DNA of 64,000 bases from Rikenellaceae bacterium (GCA_015060165.1 SUZC01000002.1:1-64000), one strand, 5' to 3'. Shown: positions 29,423 through 38,497, counted from the first letter of the stretch. Notes: a model not told the origin generated them from the sequence alone. Numbers and translations: made by a program.

Positions 29423-30265
29423 TTATTTAAGGTCGGTTATAGCAGAGAAGTCTTGGTCTCCATAGTCAAGATTTTCGCCACCCATACCCCAAATGAAGGT
29501 GTAGTTGTGTGTTGCTGCTGCACTGTGGATTGACCACTCGGGTGAGATAACTGCCTGATCGCCCTTCATCCAAATGTGGCGAGTCTGGTCGGGCTCTCCC
29601 ATAAAGTGACAGATTGCGTCCTGCTCAGGTAGCTCGAAATAGAAGTAAGCCTCCATGCGTCGAGAATGAACGTGGGCGGGCATAGTGTTCCATACGCTGC
29701 CTGTCGCCAGCTCAGTCATACCCATCTGTAATTGGCAGGTGGGTAACACCTGATTGACTATCATCTTGTTGATGTTGCGGTCATTAGAGCCCTCCAACGA
29801 TCCCATCTTTGCAACTATAGCATCGGCCTTGGTGATTTTGCGGTCGGGGTATTTACGATGAGCTGTGGTGGAGTTAAAGTAGAATTTTGCTGGCGCAGAG
29901 TTGTCGTCACTCTCGAATACAACCTCTCTGTTGCCAGAGCCCAAATAGAGAGCCTCCTTGAAATCGAGATGGAAAGTCTCATCGCCCACACGGACCGTAC
30001 CGGCTCCTCCTACATTGAATATTCCAATCTCTCGACGAGTGAGGAAGTAGGGGGCTTTTAGTGGGTCGATAGCCTCCAATGGTAGAGCCTCATCTATAGG
30101 CATAGCTCCACCTACAATCATTCGGTCGTACATTGAGTAGACCATATTTACTTCGTTGGCAGAAAAGACATTCTCGATAAGAAAATCCCTGCGCAGACGC
30201 TCGGTGTCGTATGAGCGTGCATCTTCGGGGTGTGCAGCATATCGCACTTGGTAGTTGGTTTTCAT
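29423..30265 (-). CDS. kduI: 5-dehydro-4-deoxy-D-glucuronate isomerase
   Basis: MKTNYQVRYAAHPEDARSYDTERLRRDFLIE; MPIDEALPLEAIDPLKAPYFLTRREIGIFNVGGAGTVRVG. Start set at internal Met (30265). Confidence 0.95.
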   Translation of the reverse strand: MKTNYQVRYAAHPEDARSYDTERLRRDFLIENVFSANEVNMVYSMYDRMIVGGAMPIDEALPLEAIDPLKAPYFLTRREIGIFNVGGAGTVRVGDETFHLDFKEALYLGSGNREVVFESDDNSAPAKFYFNSTTAHRKYPDRKITKADAIVAKMGSLEGSNDRNINKMIVNQVLPTCQLQMGMTELATGSVWNTMPAHVHSRRMEAYFYFELPEQDAICHFMGEPDQTRHIWMKGDQAVISPEWSIHSAAATHNYTFIWGMGGENLDYGDQDFSAITDLK

Positions 30266-30324
30266 ATAATATTTATCTTTTTTTTGCTTTTCTATGAGTT
30301 TTGAACTCGGTTGAAGTTTCAATG

Positions 30325-31728
30325 TTAGAACTTGAAGAAGTTTTTAGCGTTGTTGTAGCTGATGTTCTCGACCATCTGGCCCAAGAAATCTATCTCGCTG
30401 GCAGGTAGGAGCCCCTGCTCTACATCGTTGCCAATCAGGTTACAGAGCGTACGACGGAAGTACTCGTGGCGCGGATAGCTTAAGAAGCTGCGTGAGTCGG
30501 TGAGCATACCCACAAAACGGCTCAGCAGACCGAGTAGTGAGAGTGAATTCATCTGACGTTCCATTCCATCCTTTTGGTCAAGGAACCACCATCCCGAACC
30601 AAACTGAATCTTGCCGGCAATGCTACCATCTTGGAAATTGCCAATCATTGTTGCAACCATCTCGTTGTGGCTGGGGTTGATGTTATAGAGGATTGTTTTT
30701 GTGAGCTTGCCCTGAGAGTCAAGTCGGTCGAGGAACTTTGCCATACTCTTAGCTACGGGCTCGTCGCCAATCGAGTCGAAACCTGTATCGGGACCGAGCA
30801 GAGCCATCATGCGGCTGTTGTTGTTACGAATAGGACCATAGTGGAATTGCTGAGTCCAGCCCGATTCGTAGTCCATAATGCCAAACTCAACGAGCATAGC
30901 GCTTTTGTATTTGCGAATCTCTGTATCGGACAACATCTCTCCACCATATACTTTTGTGAAGATAGCTTCAATCTCGGCCGACGTGTAATCCTCGGCATAG
31001 AACTCTTCAATTCCGTGGTCACTCAATCGACAGCCTACACTCTCAAAGAAATTGTGGCGTACTCGTAGAGCGTCGAGCAACGATGCAAACGAATTGATCT
31101 CCACCTCGGCTACCTCAGCCAAACGGTCGATGTAGGCCTTGAATGCTGCGGGTTGCTCTACGGCCATAGCCTTGTCGGGTCGCCAAGTTGGTAATACCTT
31201 GCAGTTGAAACCATCTTCGCGGCACTTAATGTGGTGCTCAAGCGAGTCAATCGGATCGTCGGTTGTGCATACGACCTCCACATTGTAGCGTTGCATAATA
31301 CCACGAGCAGAATATTCTGGTTGTTGCAACAGAGCCGAGCAGTGGTCGTATATTTCACGTGCTGTCGATGGGTTGAGCAACTTCTCTACACCAAAAGCAG
31401 TTTTGAGCTCGAGATGTGTCCAATGGTATAGCGGGTTACGCATGGTGTAGGGGACAGTCTCAGCCCACTTTTCAAACTTCTCCCAATCAGAAGAGTCTCC
31501 TGTGCAAAAACGCTCTTCCACTCCATTGGTGCGCATTGCACGCCATTTGTAGTGATCGCCTGCAAGCCATATCTCCGATAGGTTACGGAAACGATGGTCG
31601 TTTGCTACGTATTCAGGATTGAGGTGGCAATGATAGTCAATGATTGGCATCTTAGATGCGTGGTCGTGATACAAACGCTCTGCTGTTGGGGTCTGTAACA
31701 AGAAATTTGAGTCGTTAAATTGTTTCAT
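30325..31728 (-). CDS. uxaC: Glucuronate isomerase
   Basis: MPIIDYHCHLNPEYVANDHRFRNLSEIWLAGDHYKWRAMRTNGV; YNINPSHNEMVATMIGNFQDG. Confidence 0.96.
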   Translation of the reverse strand: MKQFNDSNFLLQTPTAERLYHDHASKMPIIDYHCHLNPEYVANDHRFRNLSEIWLAGDHYKWRAMRTNGVEERFCTGDSSDWEKFEKWAETVPYTMRNPLYHWTHLELKTAFGVEKLLNPSTAREIYDHCSALLQQPEYSARGIMQRYNVEVVCTTDDPIDSLEHHIKCREDGFNCKVLPTWRPDKAMAVEQPAAFKAYIDRLAEVAEVEINSFASLLDALRVRHNFFESVGCRLSDHGIEEFYAEDYTSAEIEAIFTKVYGGEMLSDTEIRKYKSAMLVEFGIMDYESGWTQQFHYGPIRNNNSRMMALLGPDTGFDSIGDEPVAKSMAKFLDRLDSQGKLTKTILYNINPSHNEMVATMIGNFQDGSIAGKIQFGSGWWFLDQKDGMERQMNSLSLLGLLSRFVGMLTDSRSFLSYPRHEYFRRTLCNLIGNDVEQGLLPASEIDFLGQMVENISYNNAKNFFKF

Positions 31729-31762
31729 ATCAGGAGTAGATTTTTGTTCGGTTATAGTTATA

Positions 31763-31793
31763 CAAAGATAATTTATTTATGTCGTAAAATCAA
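31763..31793 (-). promoter_or_regulatory. Promoter of uxaC-kduI-kduD arm
   Basis: On the minus strand: TTG, 20-nt spacer, TATCTTTG (CAAAGATA at 31763-31770, CAA at 31791-31793). Confidence 0.6.
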
Positions 31794-31866
31794 TTTTTGG
31801 GCCGACTAGTGTCGAAAAATGTGCTAAACGACTCAACAAGAGAGAAGTTTTTGTATATTTGTCATT

Positions 31867-33066
31867 GTGAAACTTATTCAGTTAATAAAATATCTGGCGA
31901 GTGCCGATTTCTCATTTCGCGTCAAACGTTGGTTGTGGCGTCGTGCATCGCGAAGTGCGATAGGGCGTTATATGCTCCATCAGCGCTTTGGAGTGCCTGC
32001 TGCGAACCTACATCGCGACGTGTTTGGAATGCACTTTTTCTCGCCCATAGGATTGGCCGCAGGATTCGATCGTGATGGTGAGATGATAGATGCCATGGCA
32101 GCAGCAGGATTCGGATTTGTCGAGATAGGGCCTGTTACTCCCAAACCACAGCATACTCCTGAAAAGAGCGGTGATTTGCTCCTGCTCAAAGGCGACCGTG
32201 CTTTGATTTATCGTGCCGACATCGAGAGCGCTGGTGTGGAGCAGGTTATTGAAAATGTTAAGCAGCGTAGTAGTCGAATAGTGGTGGGATGTAATATCGC
32301 CAAGGGAAGTAAAACAGATTGTGAAGGTGCCCCAAAAGATTATTTGCGTCTGTTCCGCCCATTATATCAGTATGTCGATTACTTTACGGTCAATGTGTGT
32401 TGCAATACCACACCTGAGCCGTATGTGCCTACCTCAAAGCAGGAATTGATGGACATCCTAGTTCCATTGTTTGATTTCCGACGTGGTCAGAATCAGTATC
32501 GTCCTATTTTATTGAAGATTTCGCCCGATTTGAGTGATGAGCAGATTGATTTGATGACCGATATTATGATTGATACTCCGCTCGATGGTATTGTAGCTTG
32601 TGGAGGCACTATCGGTCGTCATTCGCTGTCGAAGTCTACCGAGCAGATGCGCTCGATTGGCCGTACTCACGGTGCGATGTGTGGTCGACCTTTGAAAAAC
32701 AGAGCCATCGAGGTTGTGAAGCGAATCTATTCACGTTCGAAGGGTACTTATCCCATCATCGGTTGTGGAGGAGTGTCTACGCCCGATGATGCTATGCAAA
32801 TGTTGCAGGCGGGAGCTACGTTGGTTCAGATTGGAAGTGAGTTTATCTATGGCGGGGGAGCTTCGCTACGCAATATGCAGTTGGGGCTTGATGAGCGTAT
32901 CCGTAAGGCCGAGCAGCGTACTGCAGCTGAGAGTTCGGATGCGACCTTAACGTCAGGCGCAGCTAAGAGTTGTGATGTCGTGGCCTCTGATGCACCAACG
33001 ACATCTGATGCCGCAACAGAATCAGGAACTCCTCCTGCTGTAAATTCTAATAATTCAGCCCAGTAA
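31867..33066 (+). CDS. Dihydroorotate dehydrogenase-like (PyrD class 2 fold) flavoprotein with divergent active-site motifs and low-complexity tail
   Basis: FMN-barrel motifs IGLAAGFDRDGEMID, GFVEIGPVTPKPQ, LLKISPDLSDEQ, PIIGCGGVSTPDDAMQMLQAGATLVQIGSEFIYGG. Usual NRMGFNN, NVSSPNT, NTT and GGLSG motifs are replaced. Confidence 0.8.
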   Translation: MKLIQLIKYLASADFSFRVKRWLWRRASRSAIGRYMLHQRFGVPAANLHRDVFGMHFFSPIGLAAGFDRDGEMIDAMAAAGFGFVEIGPVTPKPQHTPEKSGDLLLLKGDRALIYRADIESAGVEQVIENVKQRSSRIVVGCNIAKGSKTDCEGAPKDYLRLFRPLYQYVDYFTVNVCCNTTPEPYVPTSKQELMDILVPLFDFRRGQNQYRPILLKISPDLSDEQIDLMTDIMIDTPLDGIVACGGTIGRHSLSKSTEQMRSIGRTHGAMCGRPLKNRAIEVVKRIYSRSKGTYPIIGCGGVSTPDDAMQMLQAGATLVQIGSEFIYGGGASLRNMQLGLDERIRKAEQRTAAESSDATLTSGAAKSCDVVASDAPTTSDAATESGTPPAVNSNNSAQ

Positions 33067-33077
33067 AACATAGAGCA

Positions 33078-34340
33078 ATGATTAAAGCTGCAATCGTAAC
33101 TATAGGCGATGAGATTCTCATCGGCCAAATTGTCGATACCAATTCAGTTAGCATATCCAAACATCTTAATTCTGCGGGTATAACCGTTGTCGAGAAACTT
33201 TCGATAGGTGATAGTGCCGAGCAGATAACCGATACTTTGCATCGTGTCATGGAGATTTCCGATGTGGTAATAATTACGGGTGGCTTGGGACCTACTAAAG
33301 ATGATATCACCAAATTTACTCTTGCAAAGATATTTTCTTCATCAATGCACGAGGATAGCCGTGTGGCCGAGCACGTTCGTCGAATGCTTGCTGCGCGAGG
33401 TATTGAGTATAACGAATTGAATCGTTCACAAGCTATGGTTCCTGATTGCTGTGAGGTGTTGTTCAATGCTCACGGCACAGCTCCTGGAATGTTGTTTGTG
33501 GGCGAGAAGGGGCAGATTGTGGTGTCGCTTCCGGGTGTACCTTTCGAGATGGAACACTTGATGAGTGAGGAGGTTATGCCTCGACTACGGGAGCGTTTGT
33601 CGCTACACGCCAATATCCATCGCACGATGATTACAGCCGGTGTTGCGGAGTCGATCTTGGCCGAGCGTATATCGGAGTGGGAGGATTCTCTTCCTGCGAG
33701 TATTAAATTGGCGTATTTGCCAGCTCCGAATGTGGTGCGATTGCGTCTGTCGGCATACGATGTGGAGGATGAGGCTGAGATGCGTCAAACGATAGATGCC
33801 CTCTTTGATAAACTCTATAAAATAATCCCCGATAATATTGTTGGTTTTGAGAACGCATCGATGCAGGAGTTAGTCCATAATATCATGTGTGATAAGGAGT
33901 TAACGCTTGCTACTGCGGAGAGTTGTACAGGGGGTACCATTGCATCACGATTTACCGCAATGGCGGGGGCTTCGGCCTACTTCAAATGTGGTGTGGTGGC
34001 CTATGCCAACGAAGCGAAGCGCGATGTGCTGGGTGTGAACTACGAGGATATTATGCGCTACGGAGCAGTAAGCGAGCAAGTGGCTCGTCAGATGGCAGAA
34101 GGGGCTCGTCGTGTGGGCGAGGCCGATTATGCTATAGCTACCACAGGCATTGCAGGCCCAACAGGTGGCTCTGCAGAGAAACCTGTGGGTACGGTGTGGA
34201 TTGCTGTCGCAACACCTACACATACGGTGGCAGTGATGAGAAATTGCGGAACAGACCGTGGCCAGATTGTAAATCGTGCATCGGCCTATGCAATAGAAAT
34301 GCTCTATAAGGAGCTGAAAAATAGCCTTGCCATAGGGTAA
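33078..34340 (+). CDS. cinA: CinA family protein (competence/damage-inducible, NMN deamidase type)
   Basis: AAIVTIGDEILIGQIVDTNS, ITGGLGPTKDDITK, LATAESCTGG, TGIAGPTGG. Confidence 0.95.
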   Translation: MIKAAIVTIGDEILIGQIVDTNSVSISKHLNSAGITVVEKLSIGDSAEQITDTLHRVMEISDVVIITGGLGPTKDDITKFTLAKIFSSSMHEDSRVAEHVRRMLAARGIEYNELNRSQAMVPDCCEVLFNAHGTAPGMLFVGEKGQIVVSLPGVPFEMEHLMSEEVMPRLRERLSLHANIHRTMITAGVAESILAERISEWEDSLPASIKLAYLPAPNVVRLRLSAYDVEDEAEMRQTIDALFDKLYKIIPDNIVGFENASMQELVHNIMCDKELTLATAESCTGGTIASRFTAMAGASAYFKCGVVAYANEAKRDVLGVNYEDIMRYGAVSEQVARQMAEGARRVGEADYAIATTGIAGPTGGSAEKPVGTVWIAVATPTHTVAVMRNCGTDRGQIVNRASAYAIEMLYKELKNSLAIG

Positions 34341-34404
34341 ATTCTCTGCTTTGCAGCCTGCGGACAACAAATTTACTCCCAAAAAGCAAATTTTAAATTT
34401 TGAA

Positions 34405-34437
34405 TTTTGAATTTTGAATTTATTTTGCTTATCTTTG
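34405..34437 (+). promoter_or_regulatory. Promoter of rpmB operon embedded in heptamer repeats
   Basis: TTTTG (34405-34409), 20-nt spacer, TATCTTTG (34430-34437). TTTTG also recurs at 34398 and 34412 with 7-nt periodicity. Confidence 0.65.
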
Positions 34438-34481
34438 CGCACCCTTATTGTGAGGGGATAGAAATTAAAATGTAAAAAACA

Positions 34482-34715
34482 ATGAGAGTTTGCGAAATTA
34501 CAGGTAAGACCGCAGTAGTGGGTAACAATGTTTCTCACTCAAACCGCAAGACCAAGCGCAAGTTCAATACGAACTTGAAGACTAAGCGTTTTTGGTCAGA
34601 GGAGGAAGGCCGCTGGCTCACTTTGAAGGTGACCACCGCCGGTATGAAAACAATTAACAAGAAGGGCTTGGCTGCCGCTTTGAAGGAGGCTGCTGCACCT
34701 AAGAAAGTTTACTAA
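34482..34715 (+). CDS. rpmB: 50S ribosomal protein L28
   Basis: [38 protein letters not shown]. Confidence 0.98.
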   Translation: MRVCEITGKTAVVGNNVSHSNRKTKRKFNTNLKTKRFWSEEEGRWLTLKVTTAGMKTINKKGLAAALKEAAAPKKVY

Positions 34716-34730
34716 AAATCAGAGTAACAA

Positions 34731-34913
34731 ATGGCAAAGAAAGGTAACAGAGTTCAGGTGATTTTGGAGTGCACCGAGCAGAAGGAGAGTGGTGTTGCAG
34801 GAATGTCACGTTACATCACCACCAAGAACAAGAAGAACACACCCGACCGTTTGGAGCGTCGCAAGTACAATCCTTACTTGAAGAAGGTGACAGTACATCG
34901 TGAAATTAAGTAA
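34731..34913 (+). CDS. rpmG: 50S ribosomal protein L33
   Basis: [60 protein letters not shown]. Confidence 0.98.
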   Translation: MAKKGNRVQVILECTEQKESGVAGMSRYITTKNKKNTPDRLERRKYNPYLKKVTVHREIK

Positions 34914-34927
34914 TTTTTGTGTAAGTT

Positions 34928-35086
34928 ATGGCAAAGAAAGTAGTTGCAACCCTTAAAACGGGTACCAACAAGAAGTACACCAAGTGCATCAAGATGGTGA
35001 AATCAGAGAAGACTGGTGCTTACATCTTCAAGACTCAGAACATTCTTGAGGAGGCTGACATCAAGGCTTACTTCGCTGAGAAATAA
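34928..35086 (+). CDS. DUF4295-type small basic protein (probable Bacteroidota ribosomal protein)
   Basis: 52-aa ORF below the supplied ORF cutoff: MAKKVVATLKTGTNKKYTKCIKMVKSEKTGAYIFKTQNILEEADIKAYFAEK*. Immediately after rpmG. Confidence 0.88.
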   Translation: MAKKVVATLKTGTNKKYTKCIKMVKSEKTGAYIFKTQNILEEADIKAYFAEK

Positions 35087-35128
35087 TTTATTTTTGTATG
35101 AGGCTGCGAATTTCGCAGAACCTAATGC

Positions 35129-35164
35129 AAAAAAGGCGCTTCCCGTGGGAGGCGCCTTTTTTTT
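35129..35164 (+). terminator. Intrinsic terminator of rpmB-rpmG operon
   Basis: AAAAAAGGCGCTTCCCGTGGGAGGCGCCTTTTTTTT. Confidence 0.93.
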
Positions 35165-35269
35165 GTGCAGAGTCGATTCTTATATATATTTGGTAGTACG
35201 GTAAAAAAAATGTAACTTTGTACAATAATTTGCCACACAGAATGTGTTGGCTTAAAAATAGATAAGAGT

Positions 35270-36307
35270 ATGGGATTTTTTGATCTTTTTAAGAAGAAAA
35301 AAGATAATTCGCAGGAGCCGCTTTCTACTGAACAACAAGTAGCCGTTGAGCAGCAGAAAGCTGAAGAACAACAGGCGCAGAAGGAAGAGTTATCAGCTGG
35401 TTTGCAAAAGACTAAGGAGGGTTTCTTCTCTAAGTTGGCACGTGCTGTTGCGGGTCGTTCGACTGTTGATGCCGATGTGTTGGATGATTTGGAGGAGGTG
35501 CTTATCACTTCTGATGTCGGAGTTGAGACTACCGTTAAGATTATCAACCATATTGAGGAGCGTATTGCCCGCGATAAGTATATGAATACCTCGGAGCTGA
35601 ATGCGATTCTACGTGATGAGATTGCTCAGTTGATGGAGGAGTCACATTCGTCGCAGCAGGATTTTGGTTTGGAGGTAAAGGAGGGTACTCCCTATGTTAT
35701 GATGGTTGTAGGAGTTAATGGCGCTGGTAAGACCACTACAATCGGAAAACTTGCTGCGCAACTTACCAAGGCGGGCCGCAAGGTTTACATCGGTGCTGCC
35801 GATACTTTCCGAGCCGCAGCTATTGACCAGCTGGCGGTGTGGGCCGAGCGTGCAGGAGCTACTATGATTCGCCAGGAGATGGGTTCTGATCCTGCATCTG
35901 TGGCTTTCGATACTTTGAAGTCGGCTGTGGCCAATTGTGCCGATGTGGTGCTGATTGATACGGCTGGCCGTCTGCATAATAAGGTTGGCTTGATGAATGA
36001 GCTTACGAAGATTCGTAATGTGATGGCAAAGGTTATTCCCGATGCACCCCATGAAGTGATGCTTGTGTTGGACGGCTCTACAGGCCAAAATGCCTTCGAG
36101 CAGGCTCGTCAGTTTACTCAGGCTACGCAGGTTACTTCGCTTACAATCACCAAGTTGGACGGTACTGCAAAGGGCGGTGTGGTAATCGGTATCAGTGACC
36201 AATTCCATATTCCTGTGCGATATATCGGTATTGGCGAAGGTATCGACCAGCTCAGAATCTTTGACCGTCACCAGTTTGTGGATGCCCTTTTCGGGGAGAA
36301 AAAGTAA
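35270..36307 (+). CDS. ftsY: Signal recognition particle receptor FtsY
   Basis: VVGVNGAGKTTTIGKLAAQL, GAADTFRAAAIDQL, LIDTAGRLHNK, KLDGTAKGGVVIGI. Confidence 0.97.
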   Translation: MGFFDLFKKKKDNSQEPLSTEQQVAVEQQKAEEQQAQKEELSAGLQKTKEGFFSKLARAVAGRSTVDADVLDDLEEVLITSDVGVETTVKIINHIEERIARDKYMNTSELNAILRDEIAQLMEESHSSQQDFGLEVKEGTPYVMMVVGVNGAGKTTTIGKLAAQLTKAGRKVYIGAADTFRAAAIDQLAVWAERAGATMIRQEMGSDPASVAFDTLKSAVANCADVVLIDTAGRLHNKVGLMNELTKIRNVMAKVIPDAPHEVMLVLDGSTGQNAFEQARQFTQATQVTSLTITKLDGTAKGGVVIGISDQFHIPVRYIGIGEGIDQLRIFDRHQFVDALFGEKK

Positions 36308-36327
36308 TACGATAAGAGGTTTGCAAG

Positions 36328-37647
36328 ATGAAGAAAATCAACGTCATAACTTTGGGTTGCTCAAAGAATACGGTCGATAGTGAGCATCTGATGGCGCAAC
36401 TTGCAGCAGCAGGTTACGAGTTGGAACACGATAGCGACAGAAATGATGCTGATGTGGTTGTGATCAACACCTGCGGATTTATCGGTGATGCCAAAAAGGA
36501 GAGTATCGATACGATTCTTGCGGCTGTGAGAGCCAAGGAAGAGGGCCTTATCGAGCGATTGTTTGTTGTAGGTTGCCTTAGTGAGCGATATGCCGATGAA
36601 CTCCGAGATGAGATCCCAGAAGTTGATGAGTATTTTGGTGTGAACGATTGGGCTGATATCGTAGCTGCATTGGGTGGCCAGCATAAGGCAGAACTCGCAA
36701 CTGAGAGAGTACTTACAACTCCGGCCCATTATGCATATTTGAAGATTTCTGAGGGGTGTAATTGGTTGTGCGGATATTGCGCTATTCCACTTATTCGAGG
36801 TAAGCACATCTCTGTGCCAATGGAGAGCATTTTGGAGGAGGCTCGACTATTGGCCGAGCGTGGAGTGAAGGAGTTGATGGTTATCGCACAGGACACAACC
36901 TATTATGGTATAGATCTTTATGGTTGTCGCCGTTTGGCTGATTTACTGTCGGAATTGTGCCGTATAGAGGGTATAGAGTGGATTCGTTTGCATTATGCTT
37001 ATCCTGCTGCATTCCCCGAAGATGTGATTGAGGTGATGGCTCGCGAGCCTAAAATCTGTAAGTATCTTGATATCCCATTCCAGCACATTTCGGATAAGAT
37101 GCTCTCTGCTATGAAGCGTCGCCATACAAAAGCTGAGGCAATGGAGCTCATTAAGCGTCTGCGTCGACAAATTCCCGACATTGCTCTGCGTACGACCCTA
37201 CTTGTGGGATATCCTGGCGAGACATTGGAGGATATTGCAGAGTTGGAGGAGTTTGTACGTGAGGTGCGTTTCGATAGATTGGGTGTTTTCCCCTATTCGG
37301 AGGAGGAGGGGACCTATTCGGCCACAGAACTTACAGATGATGTTCCTGAAGAGGAAAAAGAGCGTCGTGCGGCGCGAATTATGCAGATTCAAGAGCAGAT
37401 ATCGTTGGAGAACAATATCTCACGGGTGGGCCGAGTTATGCGGGTTATGGTCGATTCACGTCAAGGTGATTACTATGTCGCACGTTCGGAATATGATTCG
37501 CCAGAGGTTGATCAGGAGATCCTTATTCCGTGCGAGTTGCGCCAGTTGCGCAGGGGTCGTTTTTATGATGTTCGCATCACTGGGGCCGAGGATTATGACC
37601 TTTTTGGAGAGGTGATTGCACCTTCACGAAGTGTGCAAAGTCGATAG
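36328..37647 (+). CDS. rimO: Ribosomal protein S12 methylthiotransferase RimO
   Basis: INVITLGCSKNTVDSEHLMAQL, INTCGFIGDAKKESIDTIL, EGCNWLCGYCAIPLIRGKHIS. Confidence 0.96.
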   Translation: MKKINVITLGCSKNTVDSEHLMAQLAAAGYELEHDSDRNDADVVVINTCGFIGDAKKESIDTILAAVRAKEEGLIERLFVVGCLSERYADELRDEIPEVDEYFGVNDWADIVAALGGQHKAELATERVLTTPAHYAYLKISEGCNWLCGYCAIPLIRGKHISVPMESILEEARLLAERGVKELMVIAQDTTYYGIDLYGCRRLADLLSELCRIEGIEWIRLHYAYPAAFPEDVIEVMAREPKICKYLDIPFQHISDKMLSAMKRRHTKAEAMELIKRLRRQIPDIALRTTLLVGYPGETLEDIAELEEFVREVRFDRLGVFPYSEEEGTYSATELTDDVPEEEKERRAARIMQIQEQISLENNISRVGRVMRVMVDSRQGDYYVARSEYDSPEVDQEILIPCELRQLRRGRFYDVRITGAEDYDLFGEVIAPSRSVQSR

Positions 37648-37682
37648 AAAGTTTTGCAAATCGAGTATAGATTGCCCTAAAA

Positions 37683-37714
37683 TTTGCGGAAGATAGATTT
37701 TTTTTCTATCTTTG
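37683..37714 (+). promoter_or_regulatory. Promoter of coiled-coil ORF-zapA transcription unit
   Basis: TTTG (37683-37686), 20-nt spacer, TATCTTTG (37707-37714). Confidence 0.7.
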
Positions 37715-37745
37715 AGAGTGAAAAACGTTACAAACTTTTGGTGAG

Positions 37746-38045
37746 ATGGCTTGTAAAAGCATCATAAAGCACATTGAGGCACAGGCAGAGCGTATAATTT
37801 CGCAGTACGAGAAGATGGAGGCCGATTGCGAACAACTTCGTGTTGAGCGCGATGAATTGCGTGCACAATTGCGTGAGCAGCAGGAGCAGTTACGAGAGTT
37901 GAAGGCTGAAGTGCAACGTCTGCGTTTGGCTGAGAGTTTGAGCGGAAATACTACCGATAAAACCAAATCGCGTGCGCGACTTAACCTGTTAGTGCGGGAG
38001 GTTGATAAGTGCATTGCGTTGCTTACTAAAGCAGAAGAGAATTAA
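37746..38045 (+). CDS. Small coiled-coil protein directly upstream of zapA
   Basis: 99 aa with heptad-rich IISQYEKMEADCEQLRVERDELRAQLREQQEQLRELKAEVQRLRLAESL. Confidence 0.8.
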   Translation: MACKSIIKHIEAQAERIISQYEKMEADCEQLRVERDELRAQLREQQEQLRELKAEVQRLRLAESLSGNTTDKTKSRARLNLLVREVDKCIALLTKAEEN

Positions 38046-38053
38046 TTGAAACA

Positions 38054-38368
38054 ATGGCTAAGCAAAAGATAAATCTCAAAGTGGCCGGTAAGGCATATTC
38101 GTTGACAATTGACAGCGATAAGGAGGAGGTGTATCGTTTGGCGGAGCGTGAGGTGAATACCAATTTGGCTACCTTGCAGAAGACCTTTGGCGATAATTTC
38201 GACATTAAAGATTGTTTGGCCATTACTGCATTGCAATTGAGTATAAACAATATTGCCATTACGCGACAAAATGAATTAGAGAGCGATGATATGAAGGCTC
38301 TTGATGCATTGTCGCAACGACTCGACAAGCATCTGAATCGTTTGCCACGAGCAAAGTCGGCAAAGTAG
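38054..38368 (+). CDS. zapA: Cell division protein ZapA
   Basis: KQKINLKVAGKAYSLTIDSDKEEVYRLAEREVNTNLATLQKTF; 104 aa. Confidence 0.88.
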   Translation: MAKQKINLKVAGKAYSLTIDSDKEEVYRLAEREVNTNLATLQKTFGDNFDIKDCLAITALQLSINNIAITRQNELESDDMKALDALSQRLDKHLNRLPRAKSAK

Positions 38369-38497
38369 TATGCTTTTATATTTATAGGCTTAAAGATTGT
38401 TGTACCTCAATTTTGACTGGTAAAATAGATTGGAATACAACCCTTTACCCCAATTGGGAATTAGAAGGTTGAAAAATAGTTCTTTATATACAAATCT

